Assembly (NCBI GenBank): GCA_913777945.1 | Contig: CAJYTY010000008.1 | Span: forward strand, 62,001 to 126,000 | DNA from: an uncultured Acinetobacter sp. | GTDB lineage: Bacteria > Pseudomonadota > Gammaproteobacteria > Pseudomonadales > Moraxellaceae | Length of the DNA: 64,000 bases | Direction of reading: 5' to 3' | In this document: positions 62,440 through 64,000 of the stretch, one piece after another | Layout of the letters: each line of letters starts with the position of its first letter | Position numbering within the stretch: the first letter of the stretch is position 1 | The notes under the pieces: generated by a model | What the model was told of the DNA's origin: nothing | Database searches by the model: none | Seen by the model: only the letters and a program-made list of their open reading frames with translations | Position numbers and translations under genes: made by a program

Positions 62440-62528
62440 CGGAAAGGTCCCAAAAATTTGTTAAGTCTTAGTGTAAAAAAACATGTAGATGATGATAATC
62501 TAGTAAAAATTCAAATTATTTTTGCTTC

Positions 62529-63452
62529 ATGAGCACAAATCAAAGTATTCATTATTTGCAGGAAATGGCCATTTTTGTGAAAGTGGTCGAAACGGGAAGT
62601 TTTTCTGAAACAGCCCGTCAGATGGGCGCTACACCGTCTGCAATTAGCCGTGCAATTTCTCGTCTGGAAAAAGTATTGGGCACGCGTTTGCTTCAGCGCA
62701 CAACGCGCAAGTTACGTTTAAGTGAAAGCGGCCAGCAGATTTATGTCAATTGTCTCGACATGGTCAATGCTGCGCAGGCCGTAATGGAAAGTTCAGGGCA
62801 GTTTCATAGTGAGCCGCAAGGTACAGTTCGTATGAGTGTACCCAAAGCGGTGGGGCATTTTATGCTGCATCCGCATATGCCAGAGTTTTTTCAGCGTTAT
62901 CCAAAAATTGATGTCCAGATGCTGCTCGAAGATCGTTATGTCGATTTTATCGATGACGGTGTCGATCTAGCCATTCGTATCACCGATCACCCGCCGGGTG
63001 GGTTAATGGGGCGGCGCTTGATTGAAATCAATCATCTGCTTTGCGCCACGCCGCAATATTTAGCCGAGCACGGCACTCCCGAACAGCCTCAAGACTTAAA
63101 ACAACACTCATGTATTTATTTGGGTGAACAACCCAGCGATTCGAAATGGAAATTCCAGCAAGGCTCGAAAACCATCACGGTACAGGTGAGCGGACGTTAC
63201 TCGGCCAATCACACGGGCATCCGTTTAGATGCTGCACTTAAACATATTGGCATTGCCAGCCTGCCGTATTTTGTGGCAAGACATGCCTTGCAAGACGGTC
63301 GGCTGATTCAGGTATTGCCAGACTGGTATTTTAAAACCTATTACAGTGGTGATGCATGGTTACTGTATCCACCCACGCGACATTTGCCGCCAAAGCTTAG
63401 TGTATTTATTCAATTTTTAGCAGAAAAACTTGCTTTAGAACCAACACTTTAA
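62529..63452 (+). CDS. LysR-family regulator
   Basis: The 307-residue protein has an HTH (MAIFVKVVETGSFSETARQM, SAISRAISRLEKVLGTRLLQ) followed by RTTRKLRLSESG and a CrgA-type effector domain. It is divergent from the LysE exporter and probably controls it. Confidence 0.9.
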   Translation: MSTNQSIHYLQEMAIFVKVVETGSFSETARQMGATPSAISRAISRLEKVLGTRLLQRTTRKLRLSESGQQIYVNCLDMVNAAQAVMESSGQFHSEPQGTVRMSVPKAVGHFMLHPHMPEFFQRYPKIDVQMLLEDRYVDFIDDGVDLAIRITDHPPGGLMGRRLIEINHLLCATPQYLAEHGTPEQPQDLKQHSCIYLGEQPSDSKWKFQQGSKTITVQVSGRYSANHTGIRLDAALKHIGIASLPYFVARHALQDGRLIQVLPDWYFKTYYSGDAWLLYPPTRHLPPKLSVFIQFLAEKLALEPTL

Positions 63453-63502
63453 ATGACTCATTGAGTATCTGGCTTTACACAGAAGAAATCTGACGTATAA
63501 TC

Positions 63503-63519
63503 ATAGACGACTGGTCTAT
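63503..63519. promoter_or_regulatory. NemR-like palindromic operator
   Basis: ATAGAC-GACTG-GTCTAT is an inverted repeat 16 bp before the TetR start. It closely resembles the TAGACC...GGTCTA boxes bound by NemR/AcuR-type TetR repressors (family knowledge), so autoregulation is likely. Confidence 0.65.
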
Positions 63520-63534
63520 TTTATTGTGAAGGTC

Positions 63535-64000
63535 ATGACAACACATCAAGCGCAAAAATCTGAAGCGAAACGGCAACATATCCTCGATACCGGATTTAGT
63601 TTGGTCTTACGTAAAGGATTTGTTGGCGTGGGTTTGCAAGAAATTTTAAAAACTAGCGGTGTTCCAAAGGGTTCTTTTTACCATTACTTCGATTCGAAGG
63701 AAGTCTTTGGTTGTGCTTTACTCAAGAACTACATATCCGATTATCAAATACGTTTAAATCAGTTGTGGGCCAGCGAGCAGTCTGCACGGGACAAATTACT
63801 CACGTATTTTCAATGCTGGATTGAAGATCCTTCTACCCAAGACAGTTGGGCCGAATCTTGCCTGATTGTAAAAATGGCCGCAGAAGTTGCAGATTTATCT
63901 GAAGACATGCGACTGATTATGGATGAAGGTGTGAAGCGTTTAACCGCGCGTATGGCGGACTTGATTGTGCAAGGGCAAAAAGAGGGCTCGATTGCTTCTG
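63535..64000 (+). CDS. TetR-family repressor (NemR/AcuR-like), cut by the window end
   Basis: The frame is open from ATG 63535 to the end of the window (155 codons). The HTH is LVLRKGFVGVGLQEILKTSG with VPKGSFYHYFDSKEVFGCAL, and SWAESCLIVKMAAEVADLSE follows, as in NemR/AcuR-type regulators that sense electrophiles. A matching palindrome lies in its promoter. Its target gene would lie to the right, outside the window. Confidence 0.85.
   Translation, partial: MTTHQAQKSEAKRQHILDTGFSLVLRKGFVGVGLQEILKTSGVPKGSFYHYFDSKEVFGCALLKNYISDYQIRLNQLWASEQSARDKLLTYFQCWIEDPSTQDSWAESCLIVKMAAEVADLSEDMRLIMDEGVKRLTARMADLIVQGQKEGSIAS

Noticed and set aside
1..64000. CRISPR arrays, rRNA and tRNA genes
   Set aside because: No regularly spaced short repeats, rRNA-like blocks or tRNA cloverleafs were noticed on reading; a dedicated search was not possible.

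Overview
The window looks like the chromosome of an Acinetobacter-like gammaproteobacterium (Moraxellaceae). The pointers, from recall of families, are the tricarballylate (tcu) and propionate (prp/acnD) gene sets, the DUF932 gene with a YqaJ remnant, the IS5/IS630/IS3 remnants and the many LysR regulators. Roughly the first 37 kb is AT-rich and accessory. The remaining 27 kb is visibly richer in GC and is ordinary catabolic chromosome. I saw no tRNA, rRNA or CRISPR array.

Left edge (1-3.2 kb): the C-terminal end of a large polymorphic toxin with a nuclease domain, its small immunity gene, and a lipoprotein gene broken by an in-frame stop.

Main finding (3.2-22.8 kb): a compact, co-directional cluster of 24 genes encoding a flagellar-type type III export apparatus with MS ring, rod, P and L rings, hook cap and hook: fliQ fliR flhB flhA flgF flgG flgA flgH flgI flgB flgC fliE fliF (a fliG-position gene) fliH fliI fliJ (a fliK-position gene) flgD flgE, a short fliM-like gene, fliN fliO fliP. 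Two cytosolic TPR-protein genes are divergently transcribed from its front. Filament (fliC, fliD), hook-filament junction (flgK, flgL), stator (motA, motB), rod-cap/muramidase (flgJ), chemotaxis and flagellar regulators are absent from the window. The fliG-position product is only 144 aa and the FliM-like product lacks the normal N-terminal half. Acinetobacter is classically non-flagellated, so this looks like a hook-basal-body machine working as a secretion or surface device rather than a motor. All its reading frames are open.

Mobile and decayed zone (22.8-28.4 kb): nested IS5, IS630 and IS3 remnants, the IS3 copy itself split by a 98-bp MITE-like insert. Then an Rhs toxin fragment with a frameshift, an immunity gene with an in-frame TGA, an intact DUF932 phage/plasmid-type gene and a decayed YqaJ-like gene.

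Defence island (28.4-36.7 kb): a Septu-like ATPase plus HNH pair, divergent from a Hachiman pair (HamA/DUF1837 and helicase HamB), followed by degenerate sequence and a P4-type tyrosine integrase that probably marks an island boundary.

Catabolic region (37.2-64 kb): a TetR regulator; tcuB, tcuA, a LysR gene, an orphan solute-binding protein, tcuC and a paralogous LysR; a VOC protein; a LysR/SDR/MFS/split-transketolase cluster of unknown substrate; GntR-prpB-prpC-acnD for the 2-methylcitrate cycle, without prpF; several small genes including a zinc-ribbon protein between two copies of a 180-bp repeat; an alpha/beta hydrolase; an EamA transporter; a Sel1 protein; a LysE exporter; a LysR regulator; and the start of a TetR gene behind a NemR-like palindrome.
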